Below are positions 13,301-25,727 of a stretch of 64,000 bases of DNA, one piece after another. A program made the position numbers and the translations under genes. The notes below the pieces were generated by a model. It saw only the letters and a list, made by a program, of their open reading frames with translations. It was not told the origin of the DNA and made no database searches. Source of the stretch: Annulohypoxylon bovei var. microspora (taxonomy: Eukaryota; Ascomycota; Sordariomycetes; Xylariales; Hypoxylaceae); contig MU405301.1 in NCBI GenBank assembly GCA_022836615.1, positions 91,509-155,508 of the forward strand, read 5' to 3'. Each line of letters begins with the position of its first letter. Within the stretch, counting starts at the first letter, position 1.

Positions 13301-16300
13301 CAGGGACAGCAAGGCAAGACTGCAATAGCATGCCATCGCTCGTGGGGAAATCCTAACCACGTGCTGGACAACTCCCGACCTTACATTTCGAGTAATGGAT
13401 AGAGAAGATCAACCGTTGATCTCGGGATTGGCAAGCTCGGACCTTGAAACAAGCGCCCAAACTACCTAATAGCGACCGTGATGAATACCAAAAAGGAATG
13501 GGGACGCGACTTTGGGACATCCGCGATCTATGCGTCCCGTCGCTTAATTCGACTCGACGTTCATCCACCAGTCGCGTGTGAAGAATCAAGATGGAGGGAG
13601 ATTATGGAACTTAGCGGTCGCAAAGACCAAGACCCCTCTCTTCTGCAGGGTCAGGATTCATGATACCGTAAGAAGACGCGAGTGAAGCAACATGGGCGCA
13701 GGATTTTGCTTTTAAATTCCAAGTTGTGAGGACTTCAAAAGTTGAAGAACCGTCTTACGCTAGCGAAGTAATTACCATATCCGTCAATCAAAGTAGGCTC
13801 TGGAAGCCCTTAATCTTGCGCAGTGCGACAGTGACGAACTGGGCTATGAGAACCGTTCCCACTCGGGATGCTACAAGACCAGCTCTATGTTACCAAGCCG
13901 AGTCCTGAGCCCCTGCCGAGTCACATACTATTGGTAACCCCCACGAACTTGGAACCAACATCTCTTTTTTGAATTGAGATCAAAATCTGTTGAAGAACGT
14001 TATTTCGAAAGAACTAACACCAAATACTTGGAAGTTGGGCGTCTTTAAGAATATCCGATGTCGCAGCTTACCAGGTACCAACATCTACAATTATGAAGCA
14101 AACGACATGTAGATTTTCGTTAGCGTTATCTGCGGCATCTTCCCGAGACAAGAACGGCGGGTTTAGGGCACAGACAGACAGGGCGAGTGAAAGCGAGGCA
14201 GACCCGGCAGGCATTTCCTTGTACCAAACATAAAGCCGTTGAGCAAAATGGTACGATTTAAGAAAAACTCTTAAGAAGCTATTCCGCCCTCGTTGTTAAT
14301 CAATGATGATATATTTGCTAGAATTAGGGCTTTCGCAGGCGCTAGAGCAAGCCACAATCGACGACAGACTGACAGGTAATATCTGTGCATCATACCCCCC
14401 TCATGTCCCCCAAGATCCATCCACCCACCCGGGTCCCAAGGCCATGATCTAATGCCCTCCTGGCAGATGGCCTGCGGCAGATCTCTGGGGAGCACAGCAG
14501 GCACAAAAGAAAAAGCCACGCCATATCGTAGCATCACTATGCGTTAGATATAGGTAGTAGTCATGACGTCGCGCATGAAATCCGCTGGGCGACGCTCGCA
14601 CGATGATGGCGTGGGAAGGAAAAGGTCAGCAGACGGCATTTGCGTCCCAGAGATCTAGGTCCCCCAGAGTTTAAACAGCATCCATGACATACAATAGATC
14701 CCCATTCTCGACCGTCGGCCAACCGGCAGGCAAACCGGCATTGGGTTACCCCACGGGCATTGATCGATTGATTCATCCATGAAACCAGATAGCAAAAGTT
14801 CTACAAATCATATTAACAACGTAAGTCGAGCCATTGAGGTCACTACTCTGGGCATTGGGAAACCTATTGTATGTCGACGCAAATGGAATTATCGACTATT
14901 CTTGCGGCAAAGCCTCTCAATTCCCTTCGGAGGTTAAGGACCTATCGCGTTGACTGGCGGCGAGGAGCGATTGTATGCCAAGCTACGGGACCACGCCCGA
15001 ACCGTCAGTCGGAATCCTTCCTTGCTACCCGTTATAGTGGAGGTGAACCATATTTTCCCGCCGACAACCCTAATATTCCTGGCTGATCTGATTTCCACAT
15101 TGTCGGCAACCTCCTACACGGGTGGATATCAGGTTAGCAAATATATTCCTATTCATGACCATGATCGTGTATCAAGCGCCATTTCTAAGCTAGTTTCCTA
15201 CTGAATCGACGAAAGATGCATATCATTCTTTTGTTCGGTGTGTTGATACGTTAGGTCTAACCCAGACCCCGCGATCTAGATCTTTTAAGGCTGCTGAGTC
15301 CAACGGGGGTACCGAGATAGTCAAGCCTCCGAAATCCTCCGGAGTATAAAGATGAGATCGGTGAATTCTTAGGGTTATTAGTTCTCTTACAAAGAACCTA
15401 CCTCCCGGATCTTCTCACGGGTTCCTCCGGGAGGGAGAGGAGGGAGGAGGAATCATGACTGAAGACAACTCCAATTGAGGAAGCTAGGAAAGGAACCTTG
15501 CAGCAGCTTGCGCGGGACTCCACACACACGTGTGCGAGATATTCCCCGTCCGATGTATGCTCGGCCAATCGCAATGCTCCGTCTCGACGACGTCAAGTTG
15601 CGGATAGCTTCAAGATTGTGCAAGTGACCAATTTGATGCTATACTCCCTTCGCCGACTAGTTTCAAACAAGTTTTTGACCGGTGTGATTATGTACAGTAC
15701 CTATTTTATCTTGTGAGTTAGACATCGTCAGACCGCTGATCAGAGAACCTCAGGTCCCCGCCAAGATGCAACTCAACTGCATAGCGAGTGACTATAGGAC
15801 AAAATTGCAAAGGTCCACTGCAGTTTACCATCTACCGTAGACCGCTAAGACTTAGATTCGAGATCTGCGGATCTTGCCGCATCTCCAGGGCAGATCAAGT
15901 TTATCTCAGAGGGGAATCAGGGGTCGTCATCAGGACTGCCTGCCCTGTGCAAGCGAAGGAGAAAGCTTGCCCTTCTTTACGATTGCGTCAGGCTGAAAGA
16001 CAAGAGTGAAGAACATCCACCCACCCCGCCGGAGCCGCAGTGTCTTGGATGTTACGGATTGGTTGGCGGGACCCACGTTGGACCCCTAAGATGCATGTGC
16101 CTTGCCGACGTATTTACCTTCGTCAATCAAGTCTCTTAGGTGCTCAACCGTTTGTCTTGTGTGGCTCCAGTTCTCCTTGTTATGTCGTTGACCTTAGGAG
16201 CTAAAGAGAGTCATGTCTAAAATGTATCTCATAGCCTACGTGAGACAAGTTGGGTGAGACAAGGAATCTAGGTTTCTCATTGGCCAGTATACGTCGCCTC

Positions 16301-16739
16301 CGTATAGGCAATATTGAGACAGATGGGTCAGTGATCTATAATCTACCTACCTAGTAGGTATCAAATATCTGCTTCTAACTACTAGTACACACCAAATGAG
16401 GCCTCTCTACGACGTAGCTTCCTGTTCGGACTCGGATACCTAGTAGCATGCTACATGTAGCTTTTGGAAAGGATAACTGCAATTGAGTGCAGGGCAAGCT
16501 CTAAGTTCCATAGTAAGTACCTACCTCCTACACTTACAACCCTACATAGCTCTCGGTCTCAATTTACCATATCAGAGAAAACACATGCTAGCTTCACTTC
16601 TTCCTTCGGAAAGCAAGCATACCTCTTGCTTCGATTTTTTATATTTTATTATAGGTGATTACTATATTTCCAGTACTTTAAGCTACTTCCCTTTCCGTCC
16701 ACTAACCATTAAGGCGGTCAAGTCTGACCATGTTCCCTT
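10328..16739. other. gene-poor 6.4-kb spacer
   Basis: No gene could be supported on either strand. Open frames are below about 145 codons, lack family motifs and lack plausible splice partners. The area holds AT-rich stretches, T- and A-runs, several CTAGGTA-type motifs (for example TACCTAGGTA at 11699-11708) and a small GC-rich inverted repeat at 15401-15434. The left end contains the LTE1-like gene promoter. Confidence 0.45.
15401..15434. repeat. inverted repeat CCTCCCGGA / TCCGGGAGG
   Basis: Nine-base arms at 15401-15409 and 15426-15434 are perfect reverse complements with a 16-base loop, followed by a purine-rich run (GGGAGAGGAGGGAGGAGG). It stands alone in a gene-poor spacer. No function can be assigned. 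Confidence 0.5.
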
Positions 16740-19006
16740 TCAATAACTTCCATCTCAGTCATCTTTTACGTAACTCGTAACATTTCATTTATATAATTAG
16801 TTATATCATGATTCGATAGACAGTATGTCACCTTGTTTACATCAAACCACTCTCGAATACCGGCCATTATTATCATAGCATCATAATGCTTCATGGGATT
16901 ATCGCATCCTTGAAACATCACCTGTTCGTTTACTCCGAATTGATTCCGTTCCATCGGATTGCGCTTCTCCTCAATGTCGCTGGCGTTCCAGGTTTTTATC
17001 GCCTGTAGGGTGTTCTTGATTCTTTCTCGGAGTTCTGCCTTGTTGGTGAACTCTTCTTGTTCCTTCTTTGATTCCAGTCGGACAGAAGACAACTGCGACT
17101 CAATTGTACAGGACAACGAAGACTGAACTAGACGATGTACTAATGTTTGTCGGACTGCGGACTAATCTGGCTAATGCAGCCACTACATTCATAGCAGAGA
17201 AGCTCGACGCGTAGGCGTCTAGCCAGCGTTGGCGGTCCTTCTCATTGTATGTCTCGTCGAATATCAATATGATGAACTGTGCTATGCCGTTGTCGCATTG
17301 TAACGAACATCGGCTTGCGTTTAAAGAGGTCGCATCTGTTCCATCTAGATATGCTAGTCGTGGACCAACTATCCCTGATAGACTCATAGCAGAATTTGGT
17401 CACAGCTCTCTCGTATTACGAGATGCCATTTTCATCTCCCTCACGACATCCTCTGTTGACTTGGGTGCCGATATCTTGTTCTGCGTTCCACCTCCTCAGA
17501 AATGACGCTGTCAAAGGTTCATCGGGCCTTGCACCTTTCTGCGTCGCCTTCCACTCCCGCGTGGAGGGTGTCTCCAGCATCACGTGGAGTACCTATTGTC
17601 TAACAAGTTGATGTGTTTAAACTAATCGGTCTAAGCTAGTGCTTGTACCAGGGCATTTTATAGTGCTGTCTTAGCTGTTGTTGATGGTGATGGTGTCACA
17701 AAGGACTCGAAGTGTTCATAAGGGTGTGTTGTTATAAGAAGTATCCAGGTACAACATTCATGAGGGTGGGAGAAAACCCCATGTGTGGGTGTACGAACCC
17801 TCCTTCCAAATATTGATATCATGTTTTCCCAGGTGTGTTGAAGAGAGTAGATCTGGTGATAGCGGTTATGCTGGCGAAAGGTCGGGATGATAAGAAGGAA
17901 TCCTGGCTTTCTCTTCCAGGTCCATCATCAACCAAATCAGACCTATCTCTCTCAACCCTCTATCGATCGTAGACGGAAATATCTCGAATTCATCTTATGA
18001 GGCATCCGGGATCCATTCTTATTGTGAATTATCTTTCGTGTTTCGAGGTCAGATATATATCCTCGTCCGAGTAAACGTAGTTCATATTTGCTACGGGTAC
18101 GCGATAGATTTTAGAGGTGCTGTGTGCAACAATCGACTTCTCTGATTCAATTATAGACTAGACAAGGGCCTAGGCTGAAGGCATCCGCGTCTGGATTGAA
18201 GAGATTGTCGAAGTGCTCCTCAAACAATTCAGGGGATGTGCTCGATGAGGTGATGTATTTTTTCAGGCTGTTGCTCTGAGGGGGCTGTCGATACTGGGTC
18301 GGTACGATGATCACTTCCATCATGTCGTAGGCAGGCCAAGAAAATGGCCTATTGTATACACCTCTAGGCTTTGTATGAAAAGGGATATCGTTGCCAGTGG
18401 AGCCATCAGCGTCCTACTTGACCTAAGAATCCACGCCAGCAACATCAATTATAGCTCCCTGATGATGCTAGAATAGTCCCTATTCTTGCAACAATAAATA
18501 GCTATCTTTAAACGACCAAAGCATCAAGTTATAATATAATGTTGATGATTAAGTTGTTAAAATAATGATTCTGATTAAAACCCATACTGGCCTGTTGTAA
18601 TAGTGGTAGTTAGTTGTTTAGTTATAGGATAGCTTCTGTTTGAATGCCGCCATATTCGACTATTAGCAAAGTCATAATAAGAAAGTTAAGATATTCGTAT
18701 TCCAGCCACCTCAGCCACTTCCGACATCTGCCCCTTTCAACAAAAAAAGCACAACGTCCACGTTGTGGTCTCAGGGTCGTACGCGAACTAGTCGACGTCT
18801 TTTTGATGGCGTCGACTCCGGCGATTCCACTTCGGGTTCGGATTCTGGTGCTAGTCTTTTTTGGGGCTTTGGTTCTGCTGGAGGGGATTGAGATGGTTCG
18901 GTGTCTTCGTCCGGGTCGAAGTTGTTGGCGCGAATTCCTTTCAAAACCTCCTCCATCGTATTCTGCAAATCGATAATGCCAGCCTTCATTTGTGCTCCGT
19001 CGAATC
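16740..19006 (-). pseudogene. decayed multi-exon gene of unknown function
   Basis: A chain of coding-like blocks on the minus strand, in order: 19006-18771 after a good acceptor (TCTCTCTCACAG), containing MKAGIIDLQNTMEEVLKGIR and an acidic Pro-rich tail; 18416-18149 after CAAGTAG, containing MMEVIIVPTQYRQPPQSNSL and FEEHFDNLFNPDADAFSLGP; about 18140-18030 with YRVPVANMNYVYSDEDIYLT; about 17940-17830; about 17590-17420 with MLETPSTREWKATQKGARPD; 17387-17100 with FIILIFDETYNEKDRQRWLD; and 17116-16766 with AGIREWFDVNK. Neighbouring blocks are in different frames, separated by stops or one-base shifts not explained by usable splice sites, and no start exon is found. I infer a degenerate gene; a live gene with many small introns remains possible. 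No family is recognised. Confidence 0.45.
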
Positions 19007-19816
19007 TGTGAGAGAGACAGATGTATGAGTCTAGGTTGGATGGTTCATAAATAATCACTTAGACAGCAAGCTAGCTGATTAAATAAATCAAAATAATAAG
19101 GAAACATCAATGCTCAAAGGCCTTGATTAAAGTATGTATATGTAAGCTGCACGTCAGGCAACTTAAATTTATAGAGTTTACTTTGATGCGTTATATTACG
19201 CGTATATTCCCTTTATGATATGCCACATATAGTACGTTGAATTATTTAAGACAAGTTAGTTACCTGTACCTAGGTAGTTATACTTTTATGGATCAAAGAG
19301 GCCACTTACAAATGTGTATGAACACTAGTAAATCTGATGCTGTCTTCTCGAGAGCTGAAGATGGATTGTTATACTCTTAGTACTTGGGAGAATACACTCA
19401 AGTATAGAAATAGAGAGTTTTATTATATGAACTTAGAGAAATTGGCAGTAATAATCGTTATGTCCCTGAACTCTTTTTTTTAAAATAAAGTCCCCTGAAA
19501 ATCAGCTCATAATATGATCTTATTTTATTATACTAAAGCTAAATAATAAGATCAGTGAGCTGATATCTGTCATAAGTTAAGCAAGAACGAATGCCATATT
19601 AATAATAGTTATGTGTGATCATTTTAGTATAACGAGGCTTCTTCTTCTTAGTTAATAGCTTAGGACTTGATTCTACTTCGTTCGTCTCGCAATATCTTTA
19701 AGTGAACTTCCTATCATACTTTTGATATCCTTCCTCGAGTGAAGTATACTCGCTAAACCTGAACATCAAAGACGGACCTATCAACCCCATCATTTCACCC
19801 TAGCAAACCGACGCCC
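19007..19816. other. AT-rich spacer
   Basis: Strongly AT-rich with no coding signal. One TACCTAGGTA palindrome lies at 19267-19276. Its right end carries the 3' region of the alcohol dehydrogenase gene. Confidence 0.5.
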
Positions 19817-21223
19817 TCACTCCCACCCCCTTCTCCTATCCTCCTCAACCTGCCCCCTATCAACCACAACCACCGCCTTCCCCCTAATCCTCCCATCCCC
19901 CACCAGTTCCAAAACCTCATCGATCTTCTCCAGCCCCTCAAACGTCGTAGTTTCTACCCGTATCCCCCCCTCCCCTTCCTCTCTCTCTTTTATTTTCTGC
20001 CCCGCAATAAACCGCACCATATCGCGACTCTCCGCCGGCGAGCACAGCAAGCTGCCCCTCAGCCGCACGTCCCTGAACACCAGCTCCTGGAACGGCACCG
20101 CTGTCAGAGGTCTTCTCTGCCTTGCCTTGCCACGCCTCGCCCCTTGGAAGGATGACCTTGAGGCTTGGACCAGGGACCCAGCAGGATGGGAGCTCAGCCC
20201 TTAGGGGACCATTGGGGTTAGTCCTGGAACAGAGTAGACAAAGGGCACGATGTGTATGTATACCGCATTCCGTAGGCACAAGGGGTTAGAGCTCCTTGCG
20301 CAACAACATAGTTGTTTCTCCATCTGCTAGGTTAGCATCGTGACAACCGCCACGTTCTGCGGCTGCGCGATCTGCACCACGGTGCCATGCATCCTCGTCG
20401 CCGCCGCCGCCAGCGCCGTCGCGCTAGGCGCGTCGGCGAGCACGATCGCCGCATGCACGCCTTGGCCCCCCGTAGCCTTCTGCACCTCGGCCACAACCTC
20501 ACCTTTCGCCTTCCGAGCGTCCAGCACAACGTCAGCGCCCATGCCCGCGCTAATCTTTAGCCCCTCGTCCCTGGCGTCGACGCCGATGACATTGACGCCC
20601 AAGCCCTTCGCGAACTGCACCCCCAGGTGCCCCAGCCCGCCTCCAGACCCGAGGATCAGCAGCCACTCCCCTTTCTTCACGCCCGCAACTTGAACGCCCC
20701 TCCACACCGTCCTCCCCGCGCACGCCAACGGCGCTGCTTCCGTGAAGCTTATCTCAGAGGGTAGTCTCGTCGTGAACCGCTCGTCGACCCTGACGTATTC
20801 CGCGAAGCACCCGTCGATATGAACGCCCACGTGTCCCTTCGTGTGAGCGCAGTACTGCCCGTGCCCCCCTTCTCCCTCGCTAGCACTAGCACAGTCCCCG
20901 CACATCCCGCAAGGCCCCAACGGTATCCCACACATAACCCTCTCGCCGACCTTGAACCCGCTTACCCCTTCCCCGACGCGAACTACCGTCCCGGCACCCT
21001 CATGCGAGGCCGTAGCCGGGAGCTTAGTCCCGAAGACGCCAGCGGCCACCATGCCATCGGTGTGGCAGTAGCTAGCGACGGCGACCTTAACCAGTAGCTC
21101 GTGCAAGCCGAGGGAGGTGGGTACCGGAACTATGTTGAGTTTGTAAGACTCGTTGAAGGCTGTTACCTGAACGGCTTTCATGTGCGTTGGGATGGGTGGT
21201 AGTTCTGAGGAGGTTGTTGCCAT
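19817..21223 (-). CDS. zinc-dependent alcohol dehydrogenase, interrupted by a 244-bp insertion
   Basis: Medium-chain (ADH1-like) dehydrogenase on the minus strand in two blocks, 21223-20346 and 20101-19817. Block one carries the catalytic zinc site (ASYCHTDG, TASHEGAG and later LACAG), the structural zinc cysteines and the NAD loop GSGGGLGHLGVQFAKGLG. Block two begins VPFQELVFRDVRLRGSLL and holds the rest of the nucleotide-binding domain. Between them lies an inserted segment (separate entry) that brings a TAG six codons after the junction. Removing it together with one target copy restores a perfect frame (NVA-VPFQ). No canonical GT-AG intron removes exactly the insert; a GT at 20347 with an AG ending at 20087 would keep frame but delete four residues. 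The structural loop is C-x2-C-x2-C-x13-C instead of the usual x7. Substrate unknown; probably oxidises primary alcohols. Confidence 0.75.
20097..20350. mobile_element. MITE-like insertion with 5-bp TSD and TGTCA ends
   Basis: On the plus strand, ACCGC (20097-20101) is followed by TGTCA...TGACA (20102-20345) and a second ACCGC (20346-20350). The 244-bp insert thus has inverted ends of 5 bp and a 5-bp direct flank duplication, and it interrupts an otherwise continuous alcohol dehydrogenase reading frame. It encodes nothing recognisable. The inverted ends are short, so the element class is not assigned; a newly gained intron of the introner kind is the main alternative. Confidence 0.55.
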
Positions 21224-21931
21224 GTTTGTGATGTGAATATGTATGTCTACCTAGGATATAAAGAAGATGAATTGATAGAGGTTAGCAATTAGGACTTGGG
21301 TGGGTGCGGGTTGACTTTGAAGAACGGGATATGAATAAATCAGCATGCTAAACGCGGGCTTCATCTAATGTTTAGATGGACGAGCATAAATGATAATAAT
21401 GAAGAAGACCAATTAGATGTCTATAAATTTGATCCCAAACAAAGCGATTCGAATACTCGCAGGAATTGAGAATTGAGGGGCGCTTAAACACTACCTAGGC
21501 GAACAGTAACGTCATCGCAAGTTTATCAGACGATCGCCGACGTCGAAATCGGCGTTAGGACAATGGTAAACCACAACTCTATCCTATGGTAGTAGCCAAT
21601 GTTGCATTTACGAGATGCTATACAACACTAACGAACCGAAAGCAATAACCGAATCGCGTATGTATTTTAGTTGGTATGTTCATAAAATTATCTTATCAGA
21701 AGTAGGTAGGTATCTAGTTGGGCATGCCAAGAACGTACCGTGAAAAAAACTCCATGGACCGACCCCCCCAAACTTTCCATATAAGAGTACCGCCGTAGGC
21801 ATGGAAGTAACAGTTTGATATTTTTCATCGTACATTATATAAAGCACAAATCGCAAGCGACATGACACGGCATAAATCCAACGAGCAAAGACAGTGATAT
21901 ATCCACCGCGATCCTCCGGGCCGCCACGCCG
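21224..21931. other. spacer: alcohol dehydrogenase promoter and BTB gene 3' region
   Basis: No coding signal. CCTAGG sites occur at about 21252 and 21495. The left end is the upstream region of the alcohol dehydrogenase gene. Confidence 0.5.
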
Positions 21932-23641
21932 TCAGCCCTTTAGAAACCCTCGTTGGGCATTTCTTGCTTGTTCGGTACTATACGCGTCGAGCTTGACGGC
22001 CACGAGCACGCACTCGATCGCGCTCTTCCCATTCCTCGAGCCCTGTATTCGGAGCCTCCATTGCCCAGTCTTGACTATCCACTCGTCTGCCGTATGACCT
22101 GATAGGTCTATCCGCCTCCTCTTCCTCGCTGGTCCGTAAAAACCGCCTATGCTAGAGATGGGCGAGTCTTGCCCTCCGCCATGGCCTATCGACGATGACG
22201 CCGACATCGCTACCGTCATCTCTTCGATATCTGTATAGTTGGTATATGTCTTCCCGTCGAGGACAATATGTGTCTCAGGTTCGATTATTACTCGAACGAG
22301 ATCCTCGCTCAGTGGGGTATTTCCCGGTGTCGCAGGCTGGCTACTGGCTCCGCCGGACGCCATCAGGAGTCCTAAAGGTTGAGTCGTCGGCGGAAGATTA
22401 AGTTTATTAGCTATCACCTCAAATAGTCTCGCAACGCGGACCTTGACTTGACCGAAGAATTCTGCTCGCATGACGTTCAGATGCATCTTCGTATTCTCGC
22501 CCCCAATTTCTAGGATAAGCTCGTGATGTTTGTCGTCCTCGTATGGCCGCATGTAATTAACCCACCCGGAGACAGGCTCTGCGCCGCCACCTGGAGTTGT
22601 AACATCGGTAACAATCGAGATACCAGATTTAAGAATATCTTCCAACCTAAGGGTAATTTCCCATCGCCGCCGAGATAAATTATAGTTTATATGGTGTGAA
22701 ATCAGCTTCTGCTCTATTCCCTTAAAGTTGAAGTATCGGCAGTCCCGCAGAAGAGAAGCGCGGTGTTCTTCATCGCGGATACGCACCGGGTATCCTCGCA
22801 AAAGATGCAATAACTCGTAAAAGGTATCAGCAGATCGATTCGGGACAGACGGTGGCATAATAGAAGGCGGCCGGATTAAGTTTTCCCGATCAAGTCCGGG
22901 AAAGATCTCATCGCGAGACGAGAAGAAAACACCAAAACCCAGGGAGAAGAAATTAGGTGAATTTCCAGGCCCCGTGAATATGTCGCGTGGTATTTGGAAT
23001 TCGCGGTGACCAATAGAAATGAAGATAGACTCTTCATAGAGCTGCGACATCAGCTTGGGTAAAGTGTAGAACTGGGCATCAGCGAAAAGGCGCACAAAAT
23101 GCGTCCCATCGCGTGGAGAGACATGATAGCCTTGCAAATGAAGGGAAATATCCCTGAAGGTAATTGGATCCCGATCTATGTAAAGGGTCCGTATAGCTGT
23201 TGATATATCTTCACCACTATCTTCAGCCTTCTTAATTTGGCATCGAAAGTATTGTGAAAAATAAGATGGAGCTGAAAAGCAACGTCAGCGAAAAGGCTCA
23301 AGAGATTACGTGTCCCTATATAAGACATATGCGAATGAGAAATAAAGGTATTTTTTTTTAACTTGGCGAGTTTGGGTGTTAAGACTAAGTTGGGCTGACA
23401 TCATCTATCTGAATAGGGGGTTGAGGTTGAGAGAGTGAGAGAGGATACGCTGATACGCACCGTCGGATGAGAGAGAAGCGCCGGAAAGCTTAAATAGTTC
23501 AGTTCCTATTTGAATGGGGAAAACGCGTTCGTGTGGTAATATCCTTGGTATTTTAGAGATTAATTCGGGGTCTGATGGTGGAAGGTGGAAGCCGTCGCGA
23601 CCCTTGCTGGTCTCACTCGAAGTCCTAGACGTGTTGTTCAT
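21932..23641 (-). CDS. BTB (KCTD/potassium-channel T1-like) domain protein
   Basis: Two minus-strand exons, 23641-23461 and 23271-21932, joined across a 189-bp intron (GTGCGT...TTTCAG); product 506 aa. The junction rebuilds a T1-type BTB fold: IGTELFKLSGASLSSD, then APSYFSQYF, then TLYIDRDPITFRDISLHLQG and FYTLPKLMSQLYEE. A second BTB-like unit seems to follow (FISIGHREFQIPRDIF ... DTFYELLHLLRGYPVRI ... RASLLRDCRYFNFKGIEQKL). The C-terminal half has a nuclear-localisation-like PARKRRRID. Fungal proteins with this layout are common but mostly uncharacterised; family relatives act as Cullin-3 adaptors or oligomerisation modules. The role here is unknown. The GTATTAG-free intron is longer than its neighbours but has good ends. 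Confidence 0.82.
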
Positions 23642-25727
23642 TGTTGATGCTGCTGATGGTGATGATGATGCGATCTAAGGAGGCACACGAGACATGACAT
23701 GGTCGCTTGTTAATGCTCCCCTGTAACTAGATTCATCCTAGTGGGAATAGCCGAGCGCGCACTGTCAAAGGCATGATAGAATACCAGTAATTCGCTATCG
23801 TCTATCGCAAACGGGTTCAATCGGAGTCGCGTTAGGTCATGAGCCAAGGCTGATTAAATATGAAGTAAGTTGTAAGCGGCTGAGGGTATTTAAACTATTA
23901 AACTTTGAAGTTTGAAGAGAGCACGGAGATTTGCAATCACTTGGAAATCAATGCTTTCTCAATAGGCTCCCGTTCTTTCCTACCTAAGGTTACATAAGGT
24001 AGCATCCATGCTCACACGTGAGGCGGTGCATGAACAAGGAATTTATTGGGTTCTTAGTGGCTAAAATGTGCTAAAATGTGGCTGAATATCCACTACGGCT
24101 ATATCGAGTAAGGCCGATACATGGGCACTAGTCTAACGTGGGAAGGTTCCATGAGTTTTTATTTTATTTTTATATCTTGCTTCCCTTGTTAACACTGAAT
24201 TGCTCGGTTGTTCTAAGCCTTACCTAACTTCAACCTTTACATTACGATAGAATTATATGTATCTTAGACATGCTGGCATATGTTTTCATCCCACCATACC
24301 TCTAACAGTCCAAAACCCGAAGAGAAATATCTGGTTGATCTCGATCCATCGGGATCTACCCCTACCAAATTTCGAAAGACCAAGCTCATCTTGCCTGACG
24401 CCATCTTGGTCCAAACTCCAATCGTTATAATTAGTTCTACGGAGTAGCGAATCCGAAAACCTAAGCTCGGAGGGCGAAGTCTCTCGCGTTGCGAGCACGG
24501 TTACAGAAGTGCCGTCAGATTTCTCTTCCAAACTAACGCGTATCTTCGTCATACATACAACCATATCATTGCACGCGTAGATGAGGCTGCTACTCGACCA
24601 TTTCAGGTTGGAGTCTGTACCTGAATAGGTAACTACCTCGTCATTCATCCACGGAGTTCTCGGAGATAAGACATATTCTCTAAGCAGATAGCAGGACACG
24701 CCGAGTACTCTTACATAACTCGAAATTTTGATAAGAAAAGAGGCTTACCTAGGTCAACTCCCGACTTTGTAGAGGGGTATGCGTGTACCGTGACACGCGT
24801 TATTACTTGACTAGCTTAATTACCTAGGTAGTAGAGCAGCTCCTAACTTCTGTGAAAGTCGACGGCCCGGCAATCAACTTCAAGTAATAGTCCGCGAAGC
24901 GCTAGCTGGAATAGTGTTGAGCCACAAGCCACCAATATTGATTGACCGAGTATGAACATTCATGAGCTAATTATAGGGTTGGCATTTTCAATAAATGTGT
25001 AGGTGTGTAGTAACCCATGAATACCTACTAGGTAGATTGAAAAATAAAGAAAATTAGAACTATTTAGGATATTATGGTTGAACCGTTCCTCTCTCTAGGT
25101 AATTTAGGTAGTCGTGTTGCTTAATATGGTTGCGAGTTTGGGGGCGACTACTACTTACCTACCTCCTGTGCGTATGACTGCATTAGGGGCTGAGCGCCAA
25201 CTACCCAGATAAATATTAGACGATCTGTTAGATTGATTCTTAATTCACTAATACACAGCATTTAGAGCTTCTATTCGAAACATCATAATCAGGGCTCAGA
25301 AGACTCAATTCTCTCAAACATAACCACCGCGTATCTACCTATGCAGTATAGAGCGGGTATAATTTACCTACGTACAAAAAAGCATGCATATGCTGTATGC
25401 GAATCAATCACCAAGGCCGTCCAACAATGCTGCGCATGCTTGCCTGCCAACCCTATAAAAAGAAAATGCGCTCGAAGGGGCGAAGGCCTGCTATGTGTTT
25501 GGGATGGTAACATCAATCGTTCCAACGTAACGTTATATAAGGACGAAGGAAGACTTCCATGAGAAAGTATAGGGGAGAACGGGGACATCTAGCCCCCACC
25601 ACGTATGTCCAAACTGACTTCCAGTAATACCTGGCTCTGCCAATATGCCAAGTTGAGAATGGGAGAGATGGTCAGTTTTAGACCATCGCAAATCCCCCTA
25701 CGGTTACCTATGTTATGTTTAGAGGTC
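23642..25727. other. 2-kb spacer
   Basis: No gene supported. A 137-codon minus-strand frame (24699-24286) has no ATG near its beginning, no family match and no splice partner. Palindromes TACCTAGG occur at 24747 and TACCTAGGTA at 24821-24830. The left end is the BTB gene promoter; the right end is the HOOK gene 3' region. Confidence 0.4.

Noticed and set aside
24286..24699. 137-codon minus-strand frame in a spacer
   Set aside because: No ATG at its beginning, no domain, no splice partners; some coding-like stretches, so it may be a relic, but support is too weak.
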